Shown here: positions 31,694 through 41,805 of the stretch, one piece after another
Layout: each line of letters begins with the position of its first letter
How positions within the stretch are numbered: position 1 is the stretch's first letter
DNA from: Hydrogenophaga sp.
Lineage (GTDB): Bacteria > Pseudomonadota > Gammaproteobacteria > Burkholderiales > Burkholderiaceae_C
Assembly (NCBI RefSeq): GCF_030158645.1
Contig: NZ_JAOASO010000036.1
Location: 1-64,000, forward strand
Direction of reading: 5' to 3'
Length of the DNA: 64,000 bases
Program-made: the position numbers and the translations under genes
Notes under the pieces: generated by a model
What the model saw: the letters and a program-made list of their open reading frames with translations, nothing else
What the model was told of the DNA's origin: nothing
Database searches by the model: none

Positions 31694-31775
31694 ATCCGAA
31701 TCGCCCGCGCAGAACTGAGACAATCAAAGCCCTTGTTTCTTCACTTGGAACGGGCCTGTCCGGCCCTCAAGCTGC

Positions 31776-34047
<2,272 letters not shown>

Positions 34048-34288
34048 GACTGATCGACAAAACAAACACGCACGACGGCGGTCAAGCAGGGCCCGGCCCC
34101 CCCGCCTTGATCCCATGAACTTTCTCCCTTTGAACGACTCCATTGGCGTCCCGTACACAACCAGTCCCGCTGTGTCTGACAAACGCAACGCCGGGGCGCC
34201 GTTCGCCCTGTCCCTCGAACAAGCAGTCGCGGCCCGTGTGTTAGCATTTCCTGACTTTTAACCAGCTGGCGCAGATGGCGCCGTCAAC
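34048..34288. other. gap after tgt without a supported gene
   Basis: A 48-codon open frame at 34117-34261 (MNFLPLNDSIGVPYTTSPAV onward) has no ribosome binding site and no recognisable family; I do not call it. No clear promoter was found for the mini-ORF unit that follows at 34289, though TTAGCAT near 34244 is a weak -10 candidate. Confidence 0.4.
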
Positions 34289-34327
34289 AGGAGGATCTTC
34301 GTGAACGACAAAAAGCCTCGCATCTGA
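34289..34327 (+). CDS. mini-ORF with strong ribosome binding site
   Basis: AGGAGGA (34289-34295) is a near-perfect Shine-Dalgarno sequence placed 5 bases before GTG 34301. The frame reads only eight codons, MNDKKPRI, and stops at TGA 34325-34327. A strong terminator begins 18 bases later. The unit could be a leader peptide, the translated part of a small RNA, or the 5' scar of a deleted gene. No function is known; the translation signal is the only evidence. Confidence 0.4.
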   Translation, partial: RRIFVNDKKPRI

Positions 34328-34345
34328 TCTGGTTTGCCACACATC

Positions 34346-34378
34346 AAAAAAACAGCGCCCACCGGGCGCTGTTTTTTT
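34346..34378. terminator. bidirectional Rho-independent terminator
   Basis: AAAAAAACAGCGCCC (34346-34360) and GGGCGCTGTTTTTTT (34364-34378) are perfect 15-bp arms with an ACC loop. Seven T residues follow the GC stem on either strand. It would end the tgt/mini-ORF transcript on the plus strand and the membrane TPR-like gene (stop at 34395) on the minus strand. Confidence 0.92.
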
Positions 34379-34394
34379 GTGCGCGCGCAAGCAC

Positions 34395-35375
34395 TCAGGT
34401 GGTCAGCAGTTCGTATTCGGATTGCATGCGCTCACGCAGGATCTTCAGGTCACCTTCTTCGTTCATCATCTTGCTGGCGATGCTCTTGCTGTCTTCTTGT
34501 GCCACGTACTGCTTGGCATAAGAAAGCGCTTGGCGCAGCAGCCGGTTGGCTTCGAGGGGGTTCTTCTGCTCCTCGGCGATCTCTGCCATCTTGCTCAAAT
34601 AGCAAGCCGCGTTGAAGTAAGCATCGGTGTCACCGGCCTCCACCTCGATGGCTTTTCGAGCCGCCCGGAACGCGCTGTCATAAAGCTCCAGGCGGTAGTA
34701 GACATTGCCCAGAACACCCAGCACCTGCAATTTGATGGGCGTGCTGCAGTCGAGATCCTCCACGGTTTCCAGATGCTGCCGGGCAGTGTGCAGGTATTCG
34801 AAATACAACTCGCTGCGCATGGGGTTGGGCGAGCCGGTCTGCTTCAAAATGTGCAGTTGCATGTCGGTGATGTCGCGCAAGGCAGCTGCCATCACCACCG
34901 CCATTTCGGCGCGGTTGTCCCGCGGGTACTGTTTTTCCCAAAGCAATTCGTACCGACGCGCCTTTTCCACCGCGAGGCGCGCGCTTCGTTGAGCATCCAG
35001 CAGCGACTGCACACCCTTGAAGCCTAGGAAAGTGAGCAAGGCGGCCAGGGCAACGATGAGCGAAAAGAGCCGATCCTGCTCGCCCTTGATGGCGTCGTAG
35101 CGTTCGGTCACCGCCTCGAACAGTGCACTGCCGGGCGCTATCTGCGTCGCCTCCGGGGAGCCTTCGACTGCTGGAGCACGGGCAGCCAACACCTGAGGGA
35201 CGGCACGGGCGCAGTACTCGGGACTTAGGCGACATGCTGCTGCGTCCACCAGCGGTTTGGGCAGTGCGATGGCCGCCAGTGTCAAAACGATGGCAACCAT
35301 CCACAGATGCCAGAATGCCTCACCCAGTTTGGCCGACCAACGCAGTGCGTTTTCCAGAGACATGGCCTTGCTCAT
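34395..35375 (-). CDS. membrane protein with C-terminal TPR-like helices, unknown function
   Basis: From ATG 35375 this is 326 residues; GGGGAG lies upstream. Two hydrophobic helices flank a Cys-containing loop: about 22-42 (WHLWMVAIVLTLAAIALPKP) and 108-128 (LFSLIVALAALLTFLGFKGV). A charged, coiled-coil-like segment follows (SLLDAQRSARLAVEKARRYE), then helical repeats similar to TPR (VLGNVYYRLELYDSAFRAAR, DTDAYFNAACYLSKMAEIAE). I do not recognise a named family. Composition is lower in GC than its neighbours (28 G/C of 60 at 34441-34500), and the region upstream is AT-rich, so it may be acquired. Confidence 0.75.
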   Translation of the reverse strand: MSKAMSLENALRWSAKLGEAFWHLWMVAIVLTLAAIALPKPLVDAAACRLSPEYCARAVPQVLAARAPAVEGSPEATQIAPGSALFEAVTERYDAIKGEQDRLFSLIVALAALLTFLGFKGVQSLLDAQRSARLAVEKARRYELLWEKQYPRDNRAEMAVVMAAALRDITDMQLHILKQTGSPNPMRSELYFEYLHTARQHLETVEDLDCSTPIKLQVLGVLGNVYYRLELYDSAFRAARKAIEVEAGDTDAYFNAACYLSKMAEIAEEQKNPLEANRLLRQALSYAKQYVAQEDSKSIASKMMNEEGDLKILRERMQSEYELLTT

Positions 35376-35569
35376 GAGAACTCCCCTCGTTGAGTTTTCG
35401 AAGAAATTTGGTTGAACAGCAGCCGTTGCCTGACGACCTGCCAGCAAACATACTATTAAACCATTTTTACTACTTTGATACCTATTTTCCATTTGAAGTA
35501 ATTTCAAGGAATACAAATCAAACCACCGGCACCGTCCGACACAGTCGCAAGGCGCGGCGCTGAAACTTC

Positions 35570-36757
35570 ATGGATAACAACGTTCCCCGCCACATCCTGC
35601 CCATCCTGGTGCTCGCCCAGTTCCTGGGCACCTCGCTGTGGTTCGCGGTCAACGCGGTCATGCCCGACCTGCAACGCGAGCTGGGCTGGCCGACCAGCGC
35701 CGTGGGCACGCTCACCTCGTCGCTGCAGTTCGGCTTCATCCTGGGCACGCTGGTGTTCGCCCTGCTGGCCATCGCCGACCGCTTCGCGCCGCGCCGCGTG
35801 TTCCTCGTGTGCGCGCTGGCCGGCGCGGCCTGCACCGTGGGCGCGTGGTGGATGGTGCGCGACTACCCGGCCTTGCTGGGCTGGCGGTTTGCCACCGGCT
35901 TCTTTCTCGCGGGCATCTACCCGGTGGGCATGAAGATCGCCGCGCAGTGGTACACGCGCGGCCTGGGCGGTGCACTCGGCTTGCTGATCGGCGCGCTGGT
36001 GCTGGGTTCGGCCAGTGCACACGCGCTGCGCGCGCTCGGCGGTGCCCTGCCCTGGCCCACGCTCATGCTCGGGGTTGCGGCATTGGCTGCGGCCGGTGGC
36101 CTGCTGCTTTTCTTCGGCACCACCGACCCGCCACACGCCCAAGCCCGCGTCACGGTGTTGCAATGGCGCGCGTTGGCCACGCTGTGGACGGATGCGCGCG
36201 TGCGCAGTTCGGTGCTGGGTTACTTCGGCCACATGTGGGAGCTCTACACCATGTGGGTCATGGTGCCGCTGGTGCTGGCCACGCGCCTGCAAGGCGCGGC
36301 ACTGTCGTGGGCCGCGTTCTGCGTGCTGGGCGCGGGCGTGATCGGCTGCGCGGGCGGCGGCTGGGTGGCGCAGCGCTGGGGCAGCGCGCGCGTGGCCGGC
36401 ACGCAGCTGGCCGTCAGTGGCCTGTGTTGCCTGGCGGCGTTCTGGATGATCGACGCCAGTGACGTGTTGTTCTACGGCTGGTTGGTGCTCTGGGGCATCA
36501 CCGTCTCGGGCGACTCGCCGCAGTTCTCCACCCTCACCGCCCGCAACGCGCCGCCGCAGGCGGTGGGCAGTGTGCTCACGCTCACCAACAGCATCGGCTT
36601 TGCAATCTCCATCGTGAGCATCCTGCTGTTTGTCTCGCTGGCCGAGACGGTCGCGCTGGGCACCCTGCTGCCCTGGCTGGCGATCGGGCCGGCGCTGGGG
36701 CTGTGGGCGCTGCGTCCGTTGTGGCGGGAAGAACGTACTCAGGTTGGCAGCCGCTGA
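35570..36757 (+). CDS. MFS transporter
   Basis: This 395-residue protein has the hydrophobic pattern of about 12 helices. The first half holds ILVLAQFLGTSLWFAVNAVM and a cytoplasmic loop DRFAPRRVFLV of the MFS type (the GxxxDRxGRR motif). The substrate is not evident; the layout resembles small-molecule exporters or the CynX/NimT and YbfB-type groups. No regulator is adjacent. The gene is divergent from the membrane TPR-like gene across an AT-rich 194-base gap. Confidence 0.85.
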   Translation: MDNNVPRHILPILVLAQFLGTSLWFAVNAVMPDLQRELGWPTSAVGTLTSSLQFGFILGTLVFALLAIADRFAPRRVFLVCALAGAACTVGAWWMVRDYPALLGWRFATGFFLAGIYPVGMKIAAQWYTRGLGGALGLLIGALVLGSASAHALRALGGALPWPTLMLGVAALAAAGGLLLFFGTTDPPHAQARVTVLQWRALATLWTDARVRSSVLGYFGHMWELYTMWVMVPLVLATRLQGAALSWAAFCVLGAGVIGCAGGGWVAQRWGSARVAGTQLAVSGLCCLAAFWMIDASDVLFYGWLVLWGITVSGDSPQFSTLTARNAPPQAVGSVLTLTNSIGFAISIVSILLFVSLAETVALGTLLPWLAIGPALGLWALRPLWREERTQVGSR

Positions 36758-37551
36758 ACCGGCCCCGCCAGGCGCGCCCGCTCCAGCCAGTCGAAGACAG
36801 AATCCACCGTGATGGTTTCGATGCGATCGGAAAACCGCTTCTCGTTGGGGTGGTCGTCGAACGCGATGTGTGCCGAACTCACGCGCGCACCGAGCCGGGT
36901 GAGCGCCCCCAGTTGCAAGGTGGTGGGCTGGTAGCCCTTGAAGCGCAGCCAGGCCTGGGCCTGTTCGCGGGAGCTCACCCCGGGTTCGGCGGCTGAGGCG
37001 AGGGTCTCCAGCGCCCACTGGTTGGACTGCTGGTAACGCGTGGCCCACGGGTAGCTCAGCATGTTGTAGGCCCGCGTGTGCAAAGCGGTGCTGCGCGCCG
37101 GGTCGGTGAGCACGGCGTGCAGCGGCGCCTGCAGCGCGGGCGCGGGCACCATCCAGGCGGCCTCGAAGCGCCAGAGGTCGTCGAGAAAAAACTCGCCCAG
37201 ACCCTGCCGGTAAAGCGAGCCCTCGGCCGTGCCGCAGGCGTTGAGCTTGTGCAGCACGCGCCAAGGACCTTCAGCGGTTTTGTAGGCCCAGCCCAGATGC
37301 GAATAACGCAGCTGGTACTGGCTCAGGTCTTGCCCGGCGCGGGCCAGCACCACCACCCGAGCGCCGCTGCGGGCGTGTTCGGCGTCCAGCGCCTGCGAGG
37401 TGCGCAGGGCGAGGTTCATGCCCTGCTCGATGCCGCGGGCGGTGAGGGGTTTGGCTTCGCAGGAACGGCCGGCTTGGGCAGCGGGTGCGGCCAGCAAGGC
37501 ACAGGCGGTGGCGAGCCCCACCAGAAGCCGCGGCAGGAAGAGATGCGTCAT
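36739..37551 (-). CDS. DUF2145 family exported protein
   Basis: From ATG 37551 this is 270 residues, with a clear Sec signal peptide (FLPRLLVGLATACALLAAPA, cleavage after QA at about 26) and GAGGAG upstream. The mature part has the DUF2145 pattern: ARSGARVVVLARAGQDLSQY, RYSHLGWAYKTAEGPWRVLH and YNMLSYPWATRYQQSNQWAL. The layout resembles cysteine/histidine peptidase-like domains (YSHLGWA; N-W pairs), but catalysis is unproven. It follows an Ala/Val-rich exported protein gene by 10 bases and is probably in the same operon. Its 3' end overlaps the MFS gene by 19 bases tail to tail. Confidence 0.85.
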   Translation of the reverse strand: MTHLFLPRLLVGLATACALLAAPAAQAGRSCEAKPLTARGIEQGMNLALRTSQALDAEHARSGARVVVLARAGQDLSQYQLRYSHLGWAYKTAEGPWRVLHKLNACGTAEGSLYRQGLGEFFLDDLWRFEAAWMVPAPALQAPLHAVLTDPARSTALHTRAYNMLSYPWATRYQQSNQWALETLASAAEPGVSSREQAQAWLRFKGYQPTTLQLGALTRLGARVSSAHIAFDDHPNEKRFSDRIETITVDSVFDWLERARLAGPVQRLPT

Positions 37552-37561
37552 GACCGGCTCC

Positions 37562-38017
37562 TCAATGCGTGATGCGTTCGTTGTGCAACAGCGCACGGCC
37601 CAGCTCGTTCGGGATGAAGGCCAACACCTCGCCCGCGGCCGAGAGCAGCACGCCGGTGCCGATCACGCTGACCACCACCGCCGTGCCCACACCCACCGAC
37701 ACGGCCGAGGCAGCGCGCCCCGAAACCTCCACGCTGGCGCGCGCGCCGTCGGACACCCGCTCCAGCACATAGACCGTGCCGCTGGCTGTGACCTCCACCG
37801 CCTTCACCACCAAGGCGGCACCCGCCACCGAGAACGCCACCGGCACCACGCTCACCGCCGCCGCCCCCACCGAAGCGGCGCCCACCACCGAGGCCACGGG
37901 CAGGACGGACAGGGCCACCGAGGCCTCGCTCTGCGCGCGGGCCGGACTGGCTACCAGCGTCAAAGCCATCGCCACCGCTGCACTCAGGGCGCGCCAGGAA
38001 AAGTGTGTCGTGTTCAT
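37562..38017 (-). CDS. exported Ala/Val/Ser-rich protein of unknown function
   Basis: This protein of about 151 residues has a signal peptide (hydrophobic core at about 8-24, cleavage near ARAQ). The mature part is very rich in Val, Ala, Ser and Gly (for example SVLPVASVVGAASVGAAAVS). It has one more charged segment (TVYVLERVSDGARASVEVSG) and a second hydrophobic stretch. I recognise no named family. ATGs at 38023 and 38017 compete; the second has the better spacing to AAGGAG. The gene is 10 bases before the DUF2145 gene on the same strand, which suggests a joint envelope role. Confidence 0.75.
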   Translation of the reverse strand: MNTTHFSWRALSAAVAMALTLVASPARAQSEASVALSVLPVASVVGAASVGAAAVSVVPVAFSVAGAALVVKAVEVTASGTVYVLERVSDGARASVEVSGRAASAVSVGVGTAVVVSVIGTGVLLSAAGEVLAFIPNELGRALLHNERITH

Positions 38018-38049
38018 GTTCATGCTCCTTGAAAAAACGGGATGGATGG

Positions 38050-38550
38050 TCATTCGGCGGCGGCAGCGCGTTCGTTCAGCACCTGCTGACGACCCGCCAT
38101 CTCGCCACGCACGCGGGCCTCGCTCAGGTCGGCCTCGTGACGGTCGCGCAGCGTCTTGGCCAGCGTGAAGGCCGAAGTCACCAGGTACAGCCAGCTCACG
38201 CCGAGGTAAGCGCGGTAGGTGTCGTTGATCTCCATGCGCAGCAGGCCCCAGCCGGTCAGCCCCATGGCCACCGCAAATCCGCCCCACACCACCAGGCGCC
38301 ACATCGGCGTCTCGGGCACACCGGCGAGCGCGGCCTGGTGGCCGTCGCGCACCGCCTTGGACAACACGAACACGGTGGACAAACAGAACACATAGCCCAT
38401 CACCATGAAGGCGCGGTCCAGCGCCTGGCCCGGCAGATACGCAAGACCGGTGGCACAGAGAAAGACCGCCACGCCAAACGAAGCCCAGACCTGGAATTGC
38501 CAGGCGCGGGTGTCGCGCGTCACGATGAGGGGGGATCGGTTCGAGGCCAT
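38050..38550 (-). CDS. YiaA/YiaB-family inner membrane protein
   Basis: This 166-residue protein has four hydrophobic helices in two similar pairs: WASFGVAVFLCATGLAYLPG with VMGYVFCLSTVFVLSKAVRD, and LVVWGGFAVAMGLTGWGLLR with YLGVSWLYLVTSAFTLAKTL. Each pair ends in a charged RD.H segment, the YiaA/B repeat pattern. Function is unknown. It lies 32 bases before the Ala/Val-rich gene on the same strand, so YiaAB-like, Ala/Val-rich and DUF2145 genes probably form one operon. Confidence 0.85.
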   Translation of the reverse strand: MASNRSPLIVTRDTRAWQFQVWASFGVAVFLCATGLAYLPGQALDRAFMVMGYVFCLSTVFVLSKAVRDGHQAALAGVPETPMWRLVVWGGFAVAMGLTGWGLLRMEINDTYRAYLGVSWLYLVTSAFTLAKTLRDRHEADLSEARVRGEMAGRQQVLNERAAAAE

Positions 38551-38748
38551 GAAAAAACCTTTGCGGTTGTTGAAGGTGGCGCGATGGTGGGGCGCCACCC
38601 CGCCAGGAGACGCAAGATCCTGTTCCGGTAGATTGCAGGAAGCCGCCAGGTATCGAAATGCGCAACTTTTCGGGGCTGGGGCGGCGGTGGTGATCTTTGG
38701 TCTACTCGCCAGACAACTTTGCAGCCCGCGCGGTGTCTCATTGCACAT

Positions 38749-39243
38749 ATGAAAAAACTCCTGTTCTGCCTCACCTGCCTGCTGTTCACCGCGGGCGCAT
38801 CGGCGCAAGCGCTCTGGCAAGGGGTGCCCGTGGGCGCCACCCCCGCCGAGGTGCGGGTCCTGGTGCCCGAGGCCCAGCCCCCCGCCACCGCCCCTGCGCC
38901 GAGCGGCGAAGGCGTTCAATTGGAGATCCCGTCCTTCGAACTCGCCGGCGCCCGGTTCAAGGTGTCGTTTGTGTTCAAGGCCGACCAGCTGCAGCGCATC
39001 ACGTTGCTGGCCAACGCCGGCTCGGCCGAGGAAGCCCGGGCGCTCGGCCAGCGCCTCACCACCTCGCTGCGCTCGCGCTACGGGCTGGAGATGAGCACCA
39101 AAAGCCGCGGCGCCACCTCGTCGCTGACGATCGACCGCCAGTGGAATTTCCGGCGCACCGTCGTGCACCTGGAGGTGGTGGACGGCAGCTTCGTGCGGCT
39201 CGACTACAGCGGGCAGGCGTCCGTGCGCAACAACCGGCTGTGA
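38749..39243 (+). CDS. small exported protein of unknown function
   Basis: This 164-residue protein has a signal peptide (MKKLLFCLTCLLFTAGASAQ, cleavage after SAQ). The mature part begins ALWQGVPVGATPAEVRVLVP and ends with an acidic/beta-rich segment (TVVHLEVVDGSFVRLDYSGQ). The start region (GVPVGAT.AEVR...P) is a pattern seen in small periplasmic proteins of Burkholderiales. No family name is assigned. It is divergent from the YiaA/B-type gene and upstream of pyk. Confidence 0.75.
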   Translation: MKKLLFCLTCLLFTAGASAQALWQGVPVGATPAEVRVLVPEAQPPATAPAPSGEGVQLEIPSFELAGARFKVSFVFKADQLQRITLLANAGSAEEARALGQRLTTSLRSRYGLEMSTKSRGATSSLTIDRQWNFRRTVVHLEVVDGSFVRLDYSGQASVRNNRL

Positions 39244-39266
39244 GGGCCTGCGGCTGTCGCGGCCAT

Positions 39267-39303
39267 GTAACCGGTTTCACAGATAATTGAAACCAAATTA
39301 CAC
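39267..39303. promoter_or_regulatory. operator-like inverted repeat before pyk
   Basis: GGTTTCA (39273-39279) and TGAAACC (39288-39294) are perfect 7-bp arms. GTAA (39267-39270) and TTAC (39298-39301) add an outer pair. GATAAT (39282-39287), a good -10 box, lies in the loop. An inverted repeat centred on a -10 box suggests a repressor site controlling pyk. The regulator is unknown; HexR-type control of pyk is known in proteobacteria, but this is not a clean HexR site. Confidence 0.5.
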
Positions 39304-39349
39304 CCGGGTACGTTGAAGCCCGCTCATCCACCGACAGGAGACACACCAC

Positions 39350-40783
39350 ATGCCCATGCGCGCCACCAAGATCGTTGCCACCCTCGGCCCCGCCTCCAGC
39401 CACCCCGACCTGCTCGAAGCCATGATCCGCGCCGGGGTGAACGTGGTGCGGCTGAACTTCTCGCACGGCACGGCGCAGGACCACATCGACCGGGCCACGC
39501 TGGTGCGCGCAGCCGCGCAGCGCGCCGGGCGCGAGGTCGGCATCATGGCCGACCTGCAGGGCCCCAAGATCCGCGTGGGCAAGTTCGCCGAGGGCAAGGT
39601 CGTGCTGGTGCCGGGTGAAAAGTTCGTGCTCGACGCCTCGCGCACCGAGCCGGGCAACCTCGAAGGGGTGGGCCTGGACTACAAGGAACTGCCGCGCGAC
39701 GTGAAGGCCGGCGACACCTTGCTGCTCAACGACGGCCTGATCGTGCTGACCATCGACAAGGTGGTGGGCCCGGCGGTGCACACCACCGTCAAGCTCGGCG
39801 GCGAGCTCTCGAACAACAAGGGCATCAACAAGCAAGGCGGCGGCCTGACCGCACCGGCCCTGACCGCCAAGGACATGGACGACATCAAGACCGCCATGGG
39901 CCTGATAGCCGACTACGTGGCGGTGAGCTTCCCCAAGAACGCCACCGACATGGAGCTGGCCCGCCAGCTGTGCAACGTGGCCGGCGCGGCCACCGGCCAC
40001 AAGCCGGCGCTGATCGCGAAAATCGAGCGCGCCGAGGCCATTCCCGAGCTGGCCAACATCCTCAAGGTGTCCGACGGCATCATGGTCGCGCGCGGTGATC
40101 TGGCGGTGGAGGTGGGCAACGCGGCGGTGCCCGGCCTGCAGAAGCACATGATCAAAATGGCCCGCGAAATGGACAAGGTGGTCATCACCGCCACGCAGAT
40201 GATGGAGTCCATGATCGTCAACCCGGTGCCCACGCGCGCCGAGGTGAGCGACGTGGCCAACGCCGTGCTCGACGGCACCGACGCGGTGATGCTGAGCGCC
40301 GAAACCGCCGCCGGCAAATACCCGCTGGAAACCGTGATGGAGATGGCCAACATCTGCCAGGAAGCCGAAAAGGCCGAGTACAGCGAACTGGGCGCCGACT
40401 TCACCGGCAAGACCTTCAAGCGCATCGACCAGTCGATCGCCATGGGCGCCCTGTTCACCGCGCACCACCTGGGCGCCAAGGCCATCGTGGCCCTGACCGA
40501 CTCGGGCTCGACCGCGCTCTGGATGAGCCGGCACAACGTGCGCATGCCGATCTACGCGGTGACGTCCAACCTCTCGACCCAGCGCCGCATGACGCTCTAC
40601 CGAAATGTGCGCCCGCTGCTCATGGAAGCCAGCGCCGACCGCGACACCGCCCTGGCCGAAGCCGAAGACCAGTTGAAGAAACGCGGCATCGTGCACAGCG
40701 GCGACGTGTACGCCATCACCGTGGGCGAACCCATGGGCCAGCCCGGCGGCACCAACACGCTCAAGATCTGCCGCGCGAGCTGA
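39350..40783 (+). CDS. pyk: pyruvate kinase
   Basis: This 477-residue glycolytic enzyme makes pyruvate and ATP from phosphoenolpyruvate. It begins MPMRATKIVATLGPASSHPD; an ATG two codons later is also possible. Motifs seen are RLNFSHGTAQDHIDRA, ADLQGPKIRVGKFAEGK, the active-site signature around LIAKIERAEAIPEL and DGIMVARGDLAVEVG, and the C-terminal regulatory domain from about 350. GGAGA lies upstream. The gene is close to fba, with one unrelated gene between. Confidence 0.97.
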   Translation: MPMRATKIVATLGPASSHPDLLEAMIRAGVNVVRLNFSHGTAQDHIDRATLVRAAAQRAGREVGIMADLQGPKIRVGKFAEGKVVLVPGEKFVLDASRTEPGNLEGVGLDYKELPRDVKAGDTLLLNDGLIVLTIDKVVGPAVHTTVKLGGELSNNKGINKQGGGLTAPALTAKDMDDIKTAMGLIADYVAVSFPKNATDMELARQLCNVAGAATGHKPALIAKIERAEAIPELANILKVSDGIMVARGDLAVEVGNAAVPGLQKHMIKMAREMDKVVITATQMMESMIVNPVPTRAEVSDVANAVLDGTDAVMLSAETAAGKYPLETVMEMANICQEAEKAEYSELGADFTGKTFKRIDQSIAMGALFTAHHLGAKAIVALTDSGSTALWMSRHNVRMPIYAVTSNLSTQRRMTLYRNVRPLLMEASADRDTALAEAEDQLKKRGIVHSGDVYAITVGEPMGQPGGTNTLKICRAS

Positions 40784-40846
40784 ATCCGGGAGCGTCTGGG
40801 CTGCGTACCTGTCTCAACCACCCGATTCCCCAGTCCTGCGCAATCC

Positions 40847-41728
40847 ATGTCCAACACCCTTTCTCCACGCCGCCGCTGGCTCGCTGCGCTGGGCCTGGCG
40901 CCCCTGCTGCAGGCCTGCTCGCCGATCCGCCTGATCAACGCCACCGTGCCGTCAAACACCCACACCGTGCTGCGCGGCGAGGCCTACGGCAGCGCCGAGC
41001 GCCAGCGCATGGACGTGTATTTGCCGGTGGACAAAGCGCCCGATGCACCGATGGCGGTGTTTTTCTACGGCGGCAGCTGGAGCAGCGGAGAGCGCGCCGA
41101 CTACAAGTTCGTTGGTGAAGCGCTGGCTTCGCGCGGCATCGTCACCGTGATCGCCGACTACCGCCTGAGCCCCGAGGTGCGTTACCCGGTGTTCCTGCAG
41201 GACTGCGCGCTCGCCGTGCGCTGGGCACGCGACAACGCGCGGCGCCTGGGGGCATCGCCCTCTCGCTTGTTTGTCAGCGGCCACAGCGCGGGCGCCTACA
41301 ACGCCGCCATGCTGGCGCTCGATGCGCGCTGGCTGACCGAGGTGGCCATGGATCCGGGCGAACTCGCCGGCTGGGCGGGCCTGGCGGGACCCTACGATTT
41401 CCTGCCGATCGGCATTCCCGAGGTGCAGCTGGCGTTCAACTGGCCCGACACGCCCGCCAGTTCGCAACCGCTGTTTCACGCGCCTTCGGGCACGGGTCTG
41501 AAGCACAAGGTGCTGCTGCTGGCGGCCAAAAGCGACACGGCGGTGAACCCCCAGCGCAACACACTGGCCCTGGCACAGGCCCTGCAGCAGCGCGGAACAC
41601 CGGTGGAACTGGCGCTGTTCGATCGCGTCAACCACGTCACATTGATCGGCGCCATGGCCCCGCCGCTGCGCGGCCTGGCCCCGGTGCTGGACCGCTTCAG
41701 CCAGTTTCTGTTGCAGCGCACGACCTGA
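40847..41728 (+). CDS. alpha/beta-hydrolase (carboxylesterase-like), probable lipoprotein
   Basis: This 293-residue protein has an N-terminal signal with a lipobox-like LLQACSP near residue 23 (C24), so it may be membrane-anchored in the periplasm. The fold is alpha/beta hydrolase: oxyanion region FFYGGSWSSGERADYKF, nucleophile elbow VSGHSAGAYNAAM and a late His (RVNHVTLIGAMAP). It is close to the hormone-sensitive-lipase/BD-FAE esterase group. The substrate is unknown. It lies between pyk and fba. Confidence 0.85.
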   Translation: MSNTLSPRRRWLAALGLAPLLQACSPIRLINATVPSNTHTVLRGEAYGSAERQRMDVYLPVDKAPDAPMAVFFYGGSWSSGERADYKFVGEALASRGIVTVIADYRLSPEVRYPVFLQDCALAVRWARDNARRLGASPSRLFVSGHSAGAYNAAMLALDARWLTEVAMDPGELAGWAGLAGPYDFLPIGIPEVQLAFNWPDTPASSQPLFHAPSGTGLKHKVLLLAAKSDTAVNPQRNTLALAQALQQRGTPVELALFDRVNHVTLIGAMAPPLRGLAPVLDRFSQFLLQRTT

Positions 41729-41733
41729 AGCGG

Positions 41734-41763
41734 TTGAGCCCGGCGTGCCTCGCGCCGTAAAAT
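41734..41763 (+). promoter_or_regulatory. candidate fba promoter
   Basis: TTGAGC (41734-41739) and TAAAAT (41758-41763) are separated by 18 bases. A direct repeat GTTACCAAC occurs twice just downstream (41769-41788), before the fba ribosome binding site (AAGGGA). The repeat may bind a regulator. Only the sequence match supports this. Confidence 0.5.
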
Positions 41764-41805
41764 CGCGAGTTACCAACCGGTTACCAACTGACTTAAGGGA
41801 TTCTC

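Noticed and set aside
31694-31775. preQ1 riboswitch before queA
   Set aside because: The gap is 82 bases and shows no H-type pseudoknot pattern or A-rich tail placed as in known preQ1 elements.
34117-34261. A 48-codon plus-strand frame after tgt
   Set aside because: There is no ribosome binding site and no recognisable similarity; only the later mini-ORF has translation signals.
35504-37264. A 586-codon minus-strand frame opposite the MFS gene
   Set aside because: The predicted protein is Arg/Gln/His-rich with no fold-like pattern; the MFS frame on the plus strand is clearly the coding one.
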